NCBI GenBank assembly: GCA_902534675.1
Contig: CACAQQ010000006.1
Coordinates: 1-46,012 of the forward strand
Origin: an uncultured Prochlorococcus sp.
Lineage (GTDB): Bacteria; Cyanobacteriota; Cyanobacteriia; PCC-6307; Cyanobiaceae
Direction: 5' to 3'
Length of the DNA: 46,012 bases
Of the stretch, positions 1 through 9,849 are shown in pieces; positions within the stretch are counted from its first letter, which is position 1; every line of letters starts with the position of its first letter. The position numbers and the translations under genes were made by a program. Below the pieces are notes generated by a model. It was not told the DNA's origin. It did not search any database and saw only the letters and a list, made by a program, of their open reading frames with translations.

Positions 1-2
1 GA

Positions 3-116
3 GAAACTCTTAGAGTCTCGAGCAAAAGCAAAAATGATCTTCAATTAGCAATTAAGCTTATAAGTGACTTGGAAGAGTCTTTGAACATTCCCCTAAAGGC
101 TAATAACTTTAGATAA
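3..116 (+). CDS. C-terminal fragment of YajQ/DUF520-family nucleotide-binding protein (truncated by left edge)
   Basis: Frame 3 reads ETLRVSSKSKNDLQLAIKLISDLEESLNIPLKANNFR*, resembling the YajQ C-terminus (VR/TSK..DDLQ...IPLQ..N.R). Not in the supplied ORF track because the start lies outside the window. Confidence 0.75.
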   Translation, partial: ETLRVSSKSKNDLQLAIKLISDLEESLNIPLKANNFR

Positions 117-142
117 AATATTTTGTAAGAATATTTTTAAAA

Positions 143-349
143 ATGGAAGATTATTCAGAATCTCTTATTAAATCACTTTTGAATAAAGTAGAAGAATATC
201 CTCGTTTTAAAAAGGGAGAAATAGAGAAATTTTGTTGGATGGCAGCGCATGAGCATAAGCATGGTGTTTTACCTTCTGAATATGATATTAGAGAGATAGA
301 TGAGGATCTTTATTTAAAACTTTTACAAGAATTTAAATCAAAAATTTAA
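143..349 (+). CDS. Small conserved-type hypothetical protein (68 aa)
   Basis: Complete ORF without a competing ORF, directly downstream of the YajQ-like gene. Confidence 0.6.
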   Translation: MEDYSESLIKSLLNKVEEYPRFKKGEIEKFCWMAAHEHKHGVLPSEYDIREIDEDLYLKLLQEFKSKI

Positions 350-458
350 TAAAAATAATATTTTTTAATACAATTATTAAAAAAATATTTTAATTAAATG
401 CCTTATTAATGCATTAATTAATTTGTTTAAATATTATAAATAAAAAAGAAGAAACTTA

Positions 459-1262
459 ATGTCAACATCCTTTAAGAATGTCACTCCAACTGGTCCAGGC
501 GGGACTGCAACATTACTAATTGTCTTATCATTTACTGGCTTTCTTTTACTCACCCAATCACTTTTTGTAGTACCCTCTGGACAGGTTGCAGTGGTAACTA
601 CTTTAGGGAAAGTAAGCGGACCTTCAAGGAGAGCGGGTTTAAATTTTAAACTTCCATTTGTTCAGTCTGTCTATCCATTTGATATTAAAACTCAAGTTCA
701 ACCGGAAAAATTTGAAACTTTAACTAAGGATCTTCAAGTTATTAGGGCTACAGCTACTGTCAAGTATTCAGTAAAACCTAATGAAGCAGGAAGAATTTTT
801 GCGACAATTGCAAGTAGAAATAGTGATGTTTATCAAAAAATTGTTCAACCATCTTTACTCAAGGCTCTTAAATCAGTTTTTTCTCAATATGAACTAGAGA
901 CAATAGCTACGGAGTTTGCGGTTATTTCTGAAAAAGTTGGAGATACAGTTGCTCAAGAACTTAATTCATTCGATTATGTAGATGTTAAAAGTTTAGATTT
1001 GACAGGTTTGGAGATCGCTGAAGAATATAGAGCAGCTATTGAACAAAAGCAAATAGCAGGTCAACAGTTACTAAGAGCAAAAACAGAAGTGGAAATTGCG
1101 GAACAAGAAGCTCTTAGATATGAAACATTAAACAGAAGTCTTGATGATCAAGTCCTTTTCAAATTATTTCTCGATAAATGGGACGGTAGTACACAAGTTG
1201 TTCCAGGCCTTCCAGGTTCGGAAGGAGGAAGCCCACCGGTTATAGTTGGTGGTAAAAGATAA
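459..1262 (+). CDS. Prohibitin / band 7 (SPFH) family membrane protein
   Basis: N-terminal TM, then VPSGQVAVVTTLGKVSGPSRRAGLNFKLPFVQSVYPFDIKTQ and the EQKQIAGQQLLRAKTEVEIAEQEA coiled coil typical of prohibitins. Confidence 0.9.
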   Translation: MSTSFKNVTPTGPGGTATLLIVLSFTGFLLLTQSLFVVPSGQVAVVTTLGKVSGPSRRAGLNFKLPFVQSVYPFDIKTQVQPEKFETLTKDLQVIRATATVKYSVKPNEAGRIFATIASRNSDVYQKIVQPSLLKALKSVFSQYELETIATEFAVISEKVGDTVAQELNSFDYVDVKSLDLTGLEIAEEYRAAIEQKQIAGQQLLRAKTEVEIAEQEALRYETLNRSLDDQVLFKLFLDKWDGSTQVVPGLPGSEGGSPPVIVGGKR

Positions 1263-1296
1263 TTATTTAAATCCCTTTTTAAATGTTAATTGGATA

Positions 1297-2598
1297 TTAG
1301 TTTTTTATAGCGTTAAAGGATTGATCAAATGCTTCGATTGTTTTATCAATTTCTTCTTCGTTATGAGCTAATGATGTAAACCCAGCCTCAAAAGGACTTG
1401 GGGCCAGATAAATTCCTCTTTGTAACATCTCTCTATGCAACTTACCAAAAAGTTCAGCATCATTTGTTTTTGCTTCGGTAAAGTTTCTAACTGGCCCATC
1501 ACATAAGAAAAATCCAAACATAGCGCTTACACTTCCACCGTTAATAGCTATGCCATTATTTTCTGCAGACTGAATAATCCCTTCAATTAATCTAGAAGTT
1601 GTTGATTCTAGTTTCTCGTATGTGCCTTCTTGTTTGAGTAGTTCAAGCGTTTTTATTCCAGCAGTCATTGCGAGTGGGTTCCCGCTCAAAGTACCTGCCT
1701 GGTAGACCGGTCCGGAAGGAGCTACCATTGACATTATTTCTTTCTTGCCACCATAAGCTCCTACAGGTAGGCCTCCACCAATCACTTTCCCAAGTGTTGT
1801 TAAATCTGGAGTAACTCCAAATTTTTCTTGAGCGCCTCCATAACTTATTCTGAATCCGGTCATTACTTCATCAAAAACTAATAAGGATCCATTCTCAGTG
1901 GTCAATTCTCTCAATCCTTCCAAGAATCCAGGTTCTGGCGTGATAAACCCAGCATTACCAACAATAGGCTCAAGAATTACACCCGAAATGGCATCAGGAT
2001 TTTCAGAAAATAATTTTTTGACTGCTTCAAGATCATTGTAGGGAGCAGTAAGTGTGTTTGCAGTAGTTGTTCGAGGAACTCCTGGTGAATCTGGTAAACC
2101 TAGTGTGGCTACACCCGATCCTGCTTTCACTAAAAACATATCTGCATGACCGTGATAGCAACCGTCGAATTTAATAACTTTATCTCTTCCAGTAAATGCG
2201 CGCATAAGCCTTAAAACTGCCATGCAGGCTTCAGTTCCACTATTAACAAATCTAACCATTTCGACAGATGGGACTGCATCTATTACCATTTCAGCAAGTT
2301 TGTTCTCTAAAACGCATGGAGCACCAAAGCTAGTTCCTTTCTCGAGTGCTTCCTGTAATGCTGTTGTAACTTCAGGGTGTGCATGTCCGCATATAGCAGG
2401 CCCCCAACTTCCTATATAGTCAATATACCTATTTCCATCAATATCCCAGGCAAAGGGTCCTTTGACCCTGTCAAAAATGATTGGCTGACCTCCTACAGAC
2501 TTAAAAGCTCTTACTGGAGAACTAACTCCTCCAGGCATTAATTCTTGAGCGGCAGAGAAAATTTCTTCCGATTTGGTTCTATTTAATATGTCAGTCAC
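1297..2598 (-). CDS. hemL: Glutamate-1-semialdehyde 2,1-aminomutase; start probably GTG at 2598 rather than ATG at 2670
   Basis: [82 protein letters not shown]. The family N-terminus fits (V/M)[13 protein letters not shown]; the upstream 24 aa look like non-coding extension. Confidence 0.95.
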   Translation of the reverse strand: MTDILNRTKSEEIFSAAQELMPGGVSSPVRAFKSVGGQPIIFDRVKGPFAWDIDGNRYIDYIGSWGPAICGHAHPEVTTALQEALEKGTSFGAPCVLENKLAEMVIDAVPSVEMVRFVNSGTEACMAVLRLMRAFTGRDKVIKFDGCYHGHADMFLVKAGSGVATLGLPDSPGVPRTTTANTLTAPYNDLEAVKKLFSENPDAISGVILEPIVGNAGFITPEPGFLEGLRELTTENGSLLVFDEVMTGFRISYGGAQEKFGVTPDLTTLGKVIGGGLPVGAYGGKKEIMSMVAPSGPVYQAGTLSGNPLAMTAGIKTLELLKQEGTYEKLESTTSRLIEGIIQSAENNGIAINGGSVSAMFGFFLCDGPVRNFTEAKTNDAELFGKLHREMLQRGIYLAPSPFEAGFTSLAHNEEEIDKTIEAFDQSFNAIKN

Positions 2599-2825
2599 AA
2601 TAAAACTAGATGATGCTTTGAGAAAAATCTTTTCATGTTCTAAATTAGAAATAAGTAAAAATTTTGTCAATCAGATTGAAATTCTACATTATGATATTTT
2701 TATTGCGATAGTTTGGATTGTAAATTATTAATTTTTAAAAAATCATGATAGAAATTAATATCAACCTAGACAAGTCTTTATTAATAGGAGTTTTGAGGAA
2801 TTAATAAAAATTCAACTTACTGTAT

Positions 2826-3671
2826 TTATATTTCGAAAAAATCATCCTCACCCTCAAAAAAATCTACATTTATCTCGTCCAAGTTTAGATCTATTATTAC
2901 TGGGGCATGATCACTTGGACGCAAATTACCTCTGGGCATGCAGTCTATGACACAACTTTTAAGTTTTGATGACAGTGCTTTGCTTATGTATACATGGTCT
3001 ATTCTCCAACCTTTATTTAATTCATAAGCCTTATTACGGTAATCCCACCAACTCCAATGACCAGTATTTTTTTCAAAAATCCTGAAACAATCTATTAATC
3101 TTCCTTTCAGAACATTATTTAGTGCATTTCTCTCTATATCAGATGCCATTATTCCTCCTTCATATTTCTTCGGATCATGAATATCCAAGTTAGATGGAGC
3201 AATATTAAAATCACCCACAAGACAAATTAATTCTCCTTTTTTTTCTTGCTCATCCAAAAAAGAAGCTAAACAATTCAACCAATTTATTTTGTACATGAAC
3301 TTATCAGATTCTAGTGATGATCCATTAGGCACATAAACATTTATGAACTTAATTCCATAAAAATCAGCAGAAATTAATCTTTTTTGATCTTGAAAAGTTT
3401 CAATATTAAAATCAGTGTTTGTAAAACCGTAGAACCCTTTCCTAATATTTTCAGCTTTATTTTTAGAAATAATCGCTACACCATTGTATGACTTTTGTCC
3501 GTAAACTTCTACTGAATATCCCAAGGTTTCGAAAGGTTCAAATGGGAAACTATCATCTATGACTTTTGTTTCCTGCAAACAAAGGATTTCAGGATCGACT
3601 TGATTAATCCAATCGATTATTTGTGAAAGTCTTGATCTTACAGAATTAACATTCCAAGTTGCTATTAACAA
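2826..3671 (-). CDS. xthA: Exodeoxyribonuclease III
   Basis: MLIATWNVNSVRSRL, ILCLQETKV, GDFNIAP, WRIDHVYIS, PSDHAPV: full exonuclease III motif set. Confidence 0.92.
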   Translation of the reverse strand: MLIATWNVNSVRSRLSQIIDWINQVDPEILCLQETKVIDDSFPFEPFETLGYSVEVYGQKSYNGVAIISKNKAENIRKGFYGFTNTDFNIETFQDQKRLISADFYGIKFINVYVPNGSSLESDKFMYKINWLNCLASFLDEQEKKGELICLVGDFNIAPSNLDIHDPKKYEGGIMASDIERNALNNVLKGRLIDCFRIFEKNTGHWSWWDYRNKAYELNKGWRIDHVYISKALSSKLKSCVIDCMPRGNLRPSDHAPVIIDLNLDEINVDFFEGEDDFFEI

Positions 3672-3729
3672 ATTTCTACTATACTTATGTAAAATTAAGT
3701 TAACAAAAAATTTCTGACATTAAAGAATT

Positions 3730-4029
3730 TTGAAATTTAATAAAATGAAAATTTATTGTTGTAAAAAACCTTCTAAATCAGTTCATCTAGTTATTTTTTT
3801 AATTTCCTTAATTTCCTTTAAATGTGATTTCTTAAATGCTGAATATTTTTCTGAAGAATTCCAAATCGATAGTTCAACTAAAACAGAAAAAGATGGTTCA
3901 GCAATTCCAACTAATCCATTTGAAATTGTGGAAATGATTAGAAGATTTAATAGTTTGAATGATGCTACTAATCCCTCTGATGCTATTGATGATGCGTTAA
4001 AGTCGTACAATAGTTTGGAGGAAAAATAA
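3730..4029 (+). CDS. Hypothetical small protein with N-terminal hydrophobic segment (possibly exported)
   Basis: SVHLVIFLISLISF hydrophobic stretch, then low-complexity and polar C-terminus NPFEIVEMIRRFNSLNDATNPSDAIDDAL. The antisense ORF 3783-4010 is judged spurious. Confidence 0.6.
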   Translation: MKFNKMKIYCCKKPSKSVHLVIFLISLISFKCDFLNAEYFSEEFQIDSSTKTEKDGSAIPTNPFEIVEMIRRFNSLNDATNPSDAIDDALKSYNSLEEK

Positions 4030-4068
4030 GAAATTTAATAGGTTAAGTTGTTACTTTAAATTTTTAGT

Positions 4069-4668
4069 ATGTTAAAAAACCCCATTCCAAAAGTTACTAA
4101 TCATCTTCAATATAGAGCAATTGGTATTGTTAATGGCAAATTTACTCCCCATGATAATACTCAATTAAATAAAGGCTATCTAACTGATAATAAAGGCGAA
4201 AAAATTGAAACAGTAGTTCTAGGTAAAGCATTATCACTTTTAAAAAAGCATATTGATTTAAAGAAAAGTTATTATTGGGTTGTTTATCCAAAGAATAAAA
4301 ATACTCAAAACTTGCATTTACAGATTGCAGGTATCTGGGAACCTTACCAACTTAATAATTTCCCAAATGATTCTTCAAAAACTAACTTCTCCAAATTACT
4401 AGAACAATTAGATTTAAAAGATAATTATTTTTCTGTTAGAGGAAAGTTGGTTTTTATCAATAATCAAAAAAAAGAAATTGTCATTAAAATAAATTCTGAT
4501 TCAAGGTCAAAAAATTTAAAAAATAAAAATTTCAAATTAGTCATAAAAGGAGACCTGTCTCTTGCACTTCTTAATAGTTTTGTAAGTTTAGATATCAACA
4601 GAGATGGAAATGCTTTGAAATTAATTAGTTACGAAGTTGTTGAAAGAGATTTTTCTCTAAATAACTAG
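4069..4668 (+). CDS. Hypothetical protein (199 aa)
   Basis: Complete ORF in a co-directional run. No family recognised with certainty. Confidence 0.65.
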   Translation: MLKNPIPKVTNHLQYRAIGIVNGKFTPHDNTQLNKGYLTDNKGEKIETVVLGKALSLLKKHIDLKKSYYWVVYPKNKNTQNLHLQIAGIWEPYQLNNFPNDSSKTNFSKLLEQLDLKDNYFSVRGKLVFINNQKKEIVIKINSDSRSKNLKNKNFKLVIKGDLSLALLNSFVSLDINRDGNALKLISYEVVERDFSLNN

Positions 4669-4720
4669 AATGAAAGGTTGATTACTATCACAATTATACC
4701 AATTAAGAAATATTAGGTTT

Positions 4721-5953
4721 ATGGAAGATGTTTTAATTGAATGTTCTCCTGGCATCTCTGGAGATATGTTGTTAGGAGCTTTTTATGATTTAGGGGTTCC
4801 TAAAAAAGTTATTGAACAGCCACTTATTGATCTTGGATTAAAGGATCTATATCAACTAGACTTTGAGGATTCAAAAAGTTGTTCAATCCGAGGCATCAAG
4901 ACAAAGGTTGAGAATATTGATTGTAGTCCTATCAAAAGAACTTGGAAAAGTATAAAGGAACTTCTTTTAAGTAGCCACTTAGAAGATAAATTAAAAAAAA
5001 TAATTTATGAAGTATTTGAATCTTTAGCAACTGCGGAAGGAAAAGTTCATGGCATTAAATCTGATGATGTTCATTTTCATGAAATTGGAGCTATAGATTC
5101 ATTGGTGGATATCATTGGGGCATGTGCTTCATTGAATTACTTAAATCCTCAGAGGGTTTATTGTAATGAACCAATGTTGGGTAAAGGTTTTGTTCAAACT
5201 GAACATGGAAAATTATCTGTACCACCTCCTGCTGTAATAGAGCTAATAAGACAAAAAAATATTAAGGTTTTATCAACTCGTGACTCTATTGAGGGTGAAC
5301 TCTCAACTCCAACAGGCATTGCTTTACTTGCTAATTTAGTCGACTATCAAGAACCTCCTTTAAAATTTTCTATTAACACTTATGGAGTAGGCATTGGAAA
5401 CCTAAAATTTCCATTCCCTAATTTGGTGAGAGTTTATAAAATTACTTCATTTGAGGATTCTTCTATTAACGATAATGAACAAATTAGTCCAAAGTGTGAA
5501 GAGATATCTATTCAAGAGGCATGGATTGATGATCAAACACCCGAAGATATATCTAATTTTGTAGAGAAACTTAGAATCGAGGGCGCTTATGACGTTTCTT
5601 ATCAAGCTATCAATATGAAAAAAAATAGAATTGGATTTTCTATTCAAGCAATCTTGCCCATAGAGAAAAAAGAATTTTTTAGGCGATTATGGTTTGATTA
5701 TTCCAATACTATTGGAGTTCGTGAGAGGACTCAGTCAAGGTGGATATTACTTAGACGCAGAGGAGAATGTTCAACGATTTTTGGAAATATAAAAGTTAAA
5801 CAAACTTTGAAACCAGACGGATCAATAATTATGAAACCAGAAAATGATGAGGTTTTAAGATTAAATTTAGAGCATAAAATATCAACTTACGAAATAAGAA
5901 AAATAATAAAAGAATCAAGTAAAAAATTTAAAGCATTTGAAAACTGGAAATGA
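4721..5953 (+). CDS. larC: LarC-like nickel insertion protein (DUF111 / TIGR00299), single uninterrupted ORF
   Basis: IECSPGISGDMLLGAFYDLGVP, VHFHEIGAIDSLVDIIGACASL, EGELSTPTGIALL: LarC hallmark motifs. Confidence 0.88.
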   Translation: MEDVLIECSPGISGDMLLGAFYDLGVPKKVIEQPLIDLGLKDLYQLDFEDSKSCSIRGIKTKVENIDCSPIKRTWKSIKELLLSSHLEDKLKKIIYEVFESLATAEGKVHGIKSDDVHFHEIGAIDSLVDIIGACASLNYLNPQRVYCNEPMLGKGFVQTEHGKLSVPPPAVIELIRQKNIKVLSTRDSIEGELSTPTGIALLANLVDYQEPPLKFSINTYGVGIGNLKFPFPNLVRVYKITSFEDSSINDNEQISPKCEEISIQEAWIDDQTPEDISNFVEKLRIEGAYDVSYQAINMKKNRIGFSIQAILPIEKKEFFRRLWFDYSNTIGVRERTQSRWILLRRRGECSTIFGNIKVKQTLKPDGSIIMKPENDEVLRLNLEHKISTYEIRKIIKESSKKFKAFENWK

Positions 5954-6906
5954 GATTTAATATAAGTAATCAGTCACATTCGAAATTCATTAAAAAAATT
6001 AATTTTGGAAATTTAAAGAGTATTTTCTTTATTTCAAGCTTGTTATATTTTTGCATCTATTTTTTTGATAATATTGATCAAATTTCTTTTGATATCAATT
6101 TAGAAAGTAATGGAATTAATCTATTTTTATCATTTTTATTTTGTGTTTTAAGTATTTACTTGAACGCTTATGCATGGAAATATATTGTTAAATGGTTCGG
6201 GAAAGAATTTAAAAGTAATAATTTAGTTTCCTTCTATGTTTTAACCAATATTCTTAAATATGTTCCGGGAGGGATTTGGCATTTTGTTGAAAGATTTAAT
6301 TTTATAAAAAAAATAAGTAATCCACAGATTGCTTTATATTCGACGCTCATAGAACCTTATTTTATGTTGAGTGGATCTTTTCTCTTGGCATCCATGGGAT
6401 TAATTTTTTCACCACTTTATTTTTTTTTAATTTTTCCTCTATTATTTTTAAATAGAAAATTTATTTTTTTGATATTAAAAATATTAGGGTCTCTTAAGGG
6501 GAAAGTATTTGAGGTTTTGAGACTTCCAAATTCAAAGGGCCAATTTGAAGAGAGAATAAATATAGTTTCTTTTTTCCCTTCTAGAGCTTTATTTCTTGAA
6601 ATTGGTTTTGTTTTATCAAAATTTATTGGGTTTTATATTTGCTTAAATACTTTTTATACAAGTAATACCCTGAACATCATATTTTTATTAGTAATTTTTT
6701 CTTTGTCATGGTCCATAGGTTTGGTAGTCCCAGCAGCTCCAGGAGGAGTTGGCGTTTTTGAGGCTTGCCTACTTTTATTTGTTGGCAAAAGTATTCCAGA
6801 AAATATAATTCTTATAAGTTTAGTTTATTTTAGGGTTATATCTACATCGGCAGATTTGTTACTAAGCTTACCTTTCTTAATAAGAAAAGTGTCTAAAAGA
6901 ATTTAG
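5950..6906 (+). CDS. Integral membrane protein, UPF0104 / lysylphosphatidylglycerol-synthase TM-region family
   Basis: Multiple TM segments, YVPGGIWHFVER and VVPAAPGGVGVFEACLLL motif. Overlaps the end of larC (ATGA). Confidence 0.7.
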   Translation: MRFNISNQSHSKFIKKINFGNLKSIFFISSLLYFCIYFFDNIDQISFDINLESNGINLFLSFLFCVLSIYLNAYAWKYIVKWFGKEFKSNNLVSFYVLTNILKYVPGGIWHFVERFNFIKKISNPQIALYSTLIEPYFMLSGSFLLASMGLIFSPLYFFLIFPLLFLNRKFIFLILKILGSLKGKVFEVLRLPNSKGQFEERINIVSFFPSRALFLEIGFVLSKFIGFYICLNTFYTSNTLNIIFLLVIFSLSWSIGLVVPAAPGGVGVFEACLLLFVGKSIPENIILISLVYFRVISTSADLLLSLPFLIRKVSKRI

Positions 6907-8441
6907 TGTTTTTTCTCTAAACTTGGTATCAATGTCATTGATGCAATAAGGCCTAAAGTCATGATAAGAATGGCCGGTAATATTGCCTCTACCATTCTTT
7001 CATCTCCAGCATATTGATATATTCTCACAGATAATGTATCGAAATCGAATGGTCTTAAAATAAAGGTTATGGGTAATTCTTTTATCGTGTCAACAAAAAC
7101 TAAAAGTGATCCTACGAATATTGGTCCTTGAAGAAGAGGCAAATGAATTCTTTTGATGATACCCAGCCAATTCTCTCCTAGTCCAAGTGCTGCTTCATCA
7201 AGACTAGGAGAAATTCTCTCAAGACTTGAATCGATAGAACCCTTAGAGATAGTTAGAAATCGGACAAGATAACCCCAAATTAGTAAGCAAATAGCAATAA
7301 AATTAAATTTTGAAGAAGAAATGCTTATTAAAGATAAAGCTAATACAGTTCCTGGGATTGCGTAACCTATTCCCGCAAGATTTGTTATTAGTTCTAGTAA
7401 AAAGCTTTTATTTGCGCGTCTGACTAAAGAAATTATTAAGGAGAATAGCATAGCTATTAATGCAGTTAAAAGTCCTAGACTTATGGTTCTTAATGATAGG
7501 CTAAGTAATTCTATAGATAACCCTTTTTGAATTAGATCTATATTGAGTAGAACCCAAAAACATGGAATCCCAAAAGAGAAAATTGGAGGAAATAAAGATA
7601 TGATTATTGCTAAAAAAGCTCTAGTTTTGTTTAATTCCCATCCTTGAGAATCTTTTGATGCAGGATTTTCACTCCACCTCTTTGATTTTTTTCTTGATAA
7701 CTTTTCGAAAATAATTAAAGTGAAAATCATTAATAAGGCTACCAAAGATAATCCAATAGCACTTTTTGGATTACCCTCAATTATCCAATTTTCAGCTATA
7801 CCAGTAGAAATACTTGGTATGTTTAATAATGCAAATGTACCTAACTCATTCATTACTTCCATACACATTAAACTTATTCCTGTTATTAGTGCTGGTAACG
7901 CCATTGGGAAAGCGATTTTAAAGAAGCTGCTCCAAGGCCCTACTCCTAATCCTCTACTAGCATTGATTTGATTAACTCCAAATTTATTAAAACTTTCGTT
8001 AGCAAGAATGAATACATATGGATAAGTAGAAATTGAAAGTATTAATACCCCCCACCATAAACCAGTTATTTGATACCCAAAAATACTTCCTAAATCCTGC
8101 AAAATAGCTGTTATTAGATATGCTGGGGCAGCTAGTGGAACTAGCTGACAAATACGGAGAACTTTTCTGAACTTAAAATCACAATTTGAAAGTAACCATC
8201 CATTCAAAGTTCCTAACCCGCCGCCAAAAAAACTCGTCAATATTAGAACTTTTAAAGTGCCTAATACCTCTTCTCCTCCAGCAATACCTAATGAAAAATT
8301 TCCACTAATAATGTAACCAATTCCCTCTAGAAGAAAATTGGAAATTGGAATGATTACTAAGAGTGAAACAATAAACGAAGTGAAATAAAGAAAATTTAAT
8401 TCTGTTAATGTTTTTTTAAACCCTTTAATGCGTATTTTCAA
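6903..8441 (-). CDS. ABC transporter permease, double-domain (FutB/ThiP-like, probably iron uptake)
   Basis: About 12 TM segments; two BPD_transp_1-type EAA regions (ASRGLGVGPWSSFFKIAFPMALPALITG; EAALGLGENWLGIIKRIHLPLLQGPIFVGSLLVF). Confidence 0.87.
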   Translation of the reverse strand: MKIRIKGFKKTLTELNFLYFTSFIVSLLVIIPISNFLLEGIGYIISGNFSLGIAGGEEVLGTLKVLILTSFFGGGLGTLNGWLLSNCDFKFRKVLRICQLVPLAAPAYLITAILQDLGSIFGYQITGLWWGVLILSISTYPYVFILANESFNKFGVNQINASRGLGVGPWSSFFKIAFPMALPALITGISLMCMEVMNELGTFALLNIPSISTGIAENWIIEGNPKSAIGLSLVALLMIFTLIIFEKLSRKKSKRWSENPASKDSQGWELNKTRAFLAIIISLFPPIFSFGIPCFWVLLNIDLIQKGLSIELLSLSLRTISLGLLTALIAMLFSLIISLVRRANKSFLLELITNLAGIGYAIPGTVLALSLISISSSKFNFIAICLLIWGYLVRFLTISKGSIDSSLERISPSLDEAALGLGENWLGIIKRIHLPLLQGPIFVGSLLVFVDTIKELPITFILRPFDFDTLSVRIYQYAGDERMVEAILPAILIMTLGLIASMTLIPSLEKKH

Positions 8442-8467
8442 AAATTAATTAAATCCTAATATGAACT

Positions 8468-9493
8468 CTAATCTGAATTAAATCTACATGATGACAGTTG
8501 ATTTTTAATAGTTTGGTGATCTAAGTTTTTCCCAATTAATACTATCTTGTTAGATTTTTCCTTTGTCCATTTCTCATCATCTAGAGAAAACCGCTTTCCA
8601 GATAGGTGAAAAATGTGTTTTCTTTCACTTTCCATGAACCATAATATTCCCTTTGCTCTAAATACATTTTGTGAGATTTGATTATCTAAGAAATATTGAA
8701 ACTTCCTTAAAGAAAATGGTTCAAATGTCTCATATGAAACTGAGGTAAAACCTTCGATATTATTGATCAAATCGTGGGAATGAGAAGAGTGATCGTGGGA
8801 ATGAGAAGAGTGATAGTGGGAATGAGAAGAGTGATCGTGGGAATTTAGTTCTATATTTTTTTTATTTTTCTCAAATTCAAAAGTATCCGTTTCAAATAGA
8901 CCCACGCTCATTATTGTATGTAATGCAACTTCACTATTAGTTGATCTCAAAATCCTTGGTTCTTTTTTTATTTTATTTATAAACTTCTCTATTTTCTTCA
9001 ATTGTTTTTCATTTACTAAATCAGATTTATTAAGAAGAAGGATATCTCCGTATAAAATTTGAGAATAGGCGACACTTGTATTATTAATTTCAAAATCAAA
9101 ATTTTCTCCATCAATAACAGTGATTATCGAATCTAATCTTACTTTTTCTCTCAGATCACCAGCCGCAAAAGTCATGGCTACTGGTAATGGGTCTGCTAAT
9201 CCAGTTGTTTCAACAATCAAATAGTCTAATTTTTCAGCTCTTTCTAAAACTTTGGATACGGTATTTAATAATTCGCCATTGATAGAGCAACATATACATC
9301 CATTATTTAATTCGATCATATCTTCTGAGCCTTCTATTATTAAGTCATTATCTATTCCGATTTCTCCAAATTCGTTGACTAAAACAGCTGTTTTAATACC
9401 AACTTGATTTTTTAAAATATGATTTAGAAGTGTAGTTTTGCCAGAACCTAAAAATCCACTAATAATAGTAACTGGCAATAAATTTTTAGACAT
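8468..9493 (-). CDS. CobW/COG0523 G3E-family GTPase (putative metallochaperone) with His-rich linker
   Basis: Walker A GFLGSGKTTLLN, CICC metal motif (NNGCICCSINGELL), ETTGLADP, NKSD; (HDHSSHS)n stretch. Confidence 0.93.
   Translation of the reverse strand: MSKNLLPVTIISGFLGSGKTTLLNHILKNQVGIKTAVLVNEFGEIGIDNDLIIEGSEDMIELNNGCICCSINGELLNTVSKVLERAEKLDYLIVETTGLADPLPVAMTFAAGDLREKVRLDSIITVIDGENFDFEINNTSVAYSQILYGDILLLNKSDLVNEKQLKKIEKFINKIKKEPRILRSTNSEVALHTIMSVGLFETDTFEFEKNKKNIELNSHDHSSHSHYHSSHSHDHSSHSHDLINNIEGFTSVSYETFEPFSLRKFQYFLDNQISQNVFRAKGILWFMESERKHIFHLSGKRFSLDDEKWTKEKSNKIVLIGKNLDHQTIKNQLSSCRFNSD
8773..8844. repeat. In-frame 21-bp tandem repeat (about 3.4 copies) encoding HDHSSHS-type heptads
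   Basis: Units cgtgggaatgagaagagtgat at 8773, 8794 and 8815 (one c/a change), partial from 8836. Confidence 0.9.
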
Positions 9494-9525
9494 TTTGAAT
9501 AGTTGAAAATAAGTTTATATTTTTA

Positions 9526-9813
9526 TTAATCGAAAATTTTGTTGATTTCCGAAGCTAATGTTTGATCCAAATTCGTAATACCTCCTAGATCATGTGTATT
9601 TAATTTAATTATTACTTTTGCATAAACATTCTCCCAGTTAGGATGATGATTATATTTTTCACAGATTAAAGCTACCTTAGTCATAAAAGCAAAGGCTTCA
9701 ATAAAATTAGCGAAGTTAAATTCTCTTTTGATTTGTTCTGATTTAATTTCCCATCCTGGTATTTTGACTGCTAATTCCTTCAATTCTCCATCTTGTAAAA
9801 GGTAAGGTTTCAT
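9526..9813 (-). CDS. phhB: Pterin-4a-carbinolamine dehydratase
   Basis: EKYNHHPNWENVYAKVIIKLNTHDLGGITNLD matches the PCD/DCoH signature. Confidence 0.9.
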   Translation of the reverse strand: MKPYLLQDGELKELAVKIPGWEIKSEQIKREFNFANFIEAFAFMTKVALICEKYNHHPNWENVYAKVIIKLNTHDLGGITNLDQTLASEINKIFD

Positions 9814-9849
9814 TAAATAACTAATCTGACTTATTACATTATAAATAGC

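Noticed and set aside
2222-2419. Plus-strand ORF 65 aa inside hemL
   Set aside because: Antisense shadow of a well-supported gene; no independent coding signal.
2598-2670. N-terminal extension of HemL as a novel leader
   Set aside because: The extension [24 protein letters not shown] lacks family similarity; a GTG start at 2598 explains the gene better.
8773-8844. Possible CRISPR-like array
   Set aside because: Units are contiguous without spacers and in frame in a CobW GTPase; it is a coding tandem repeat.
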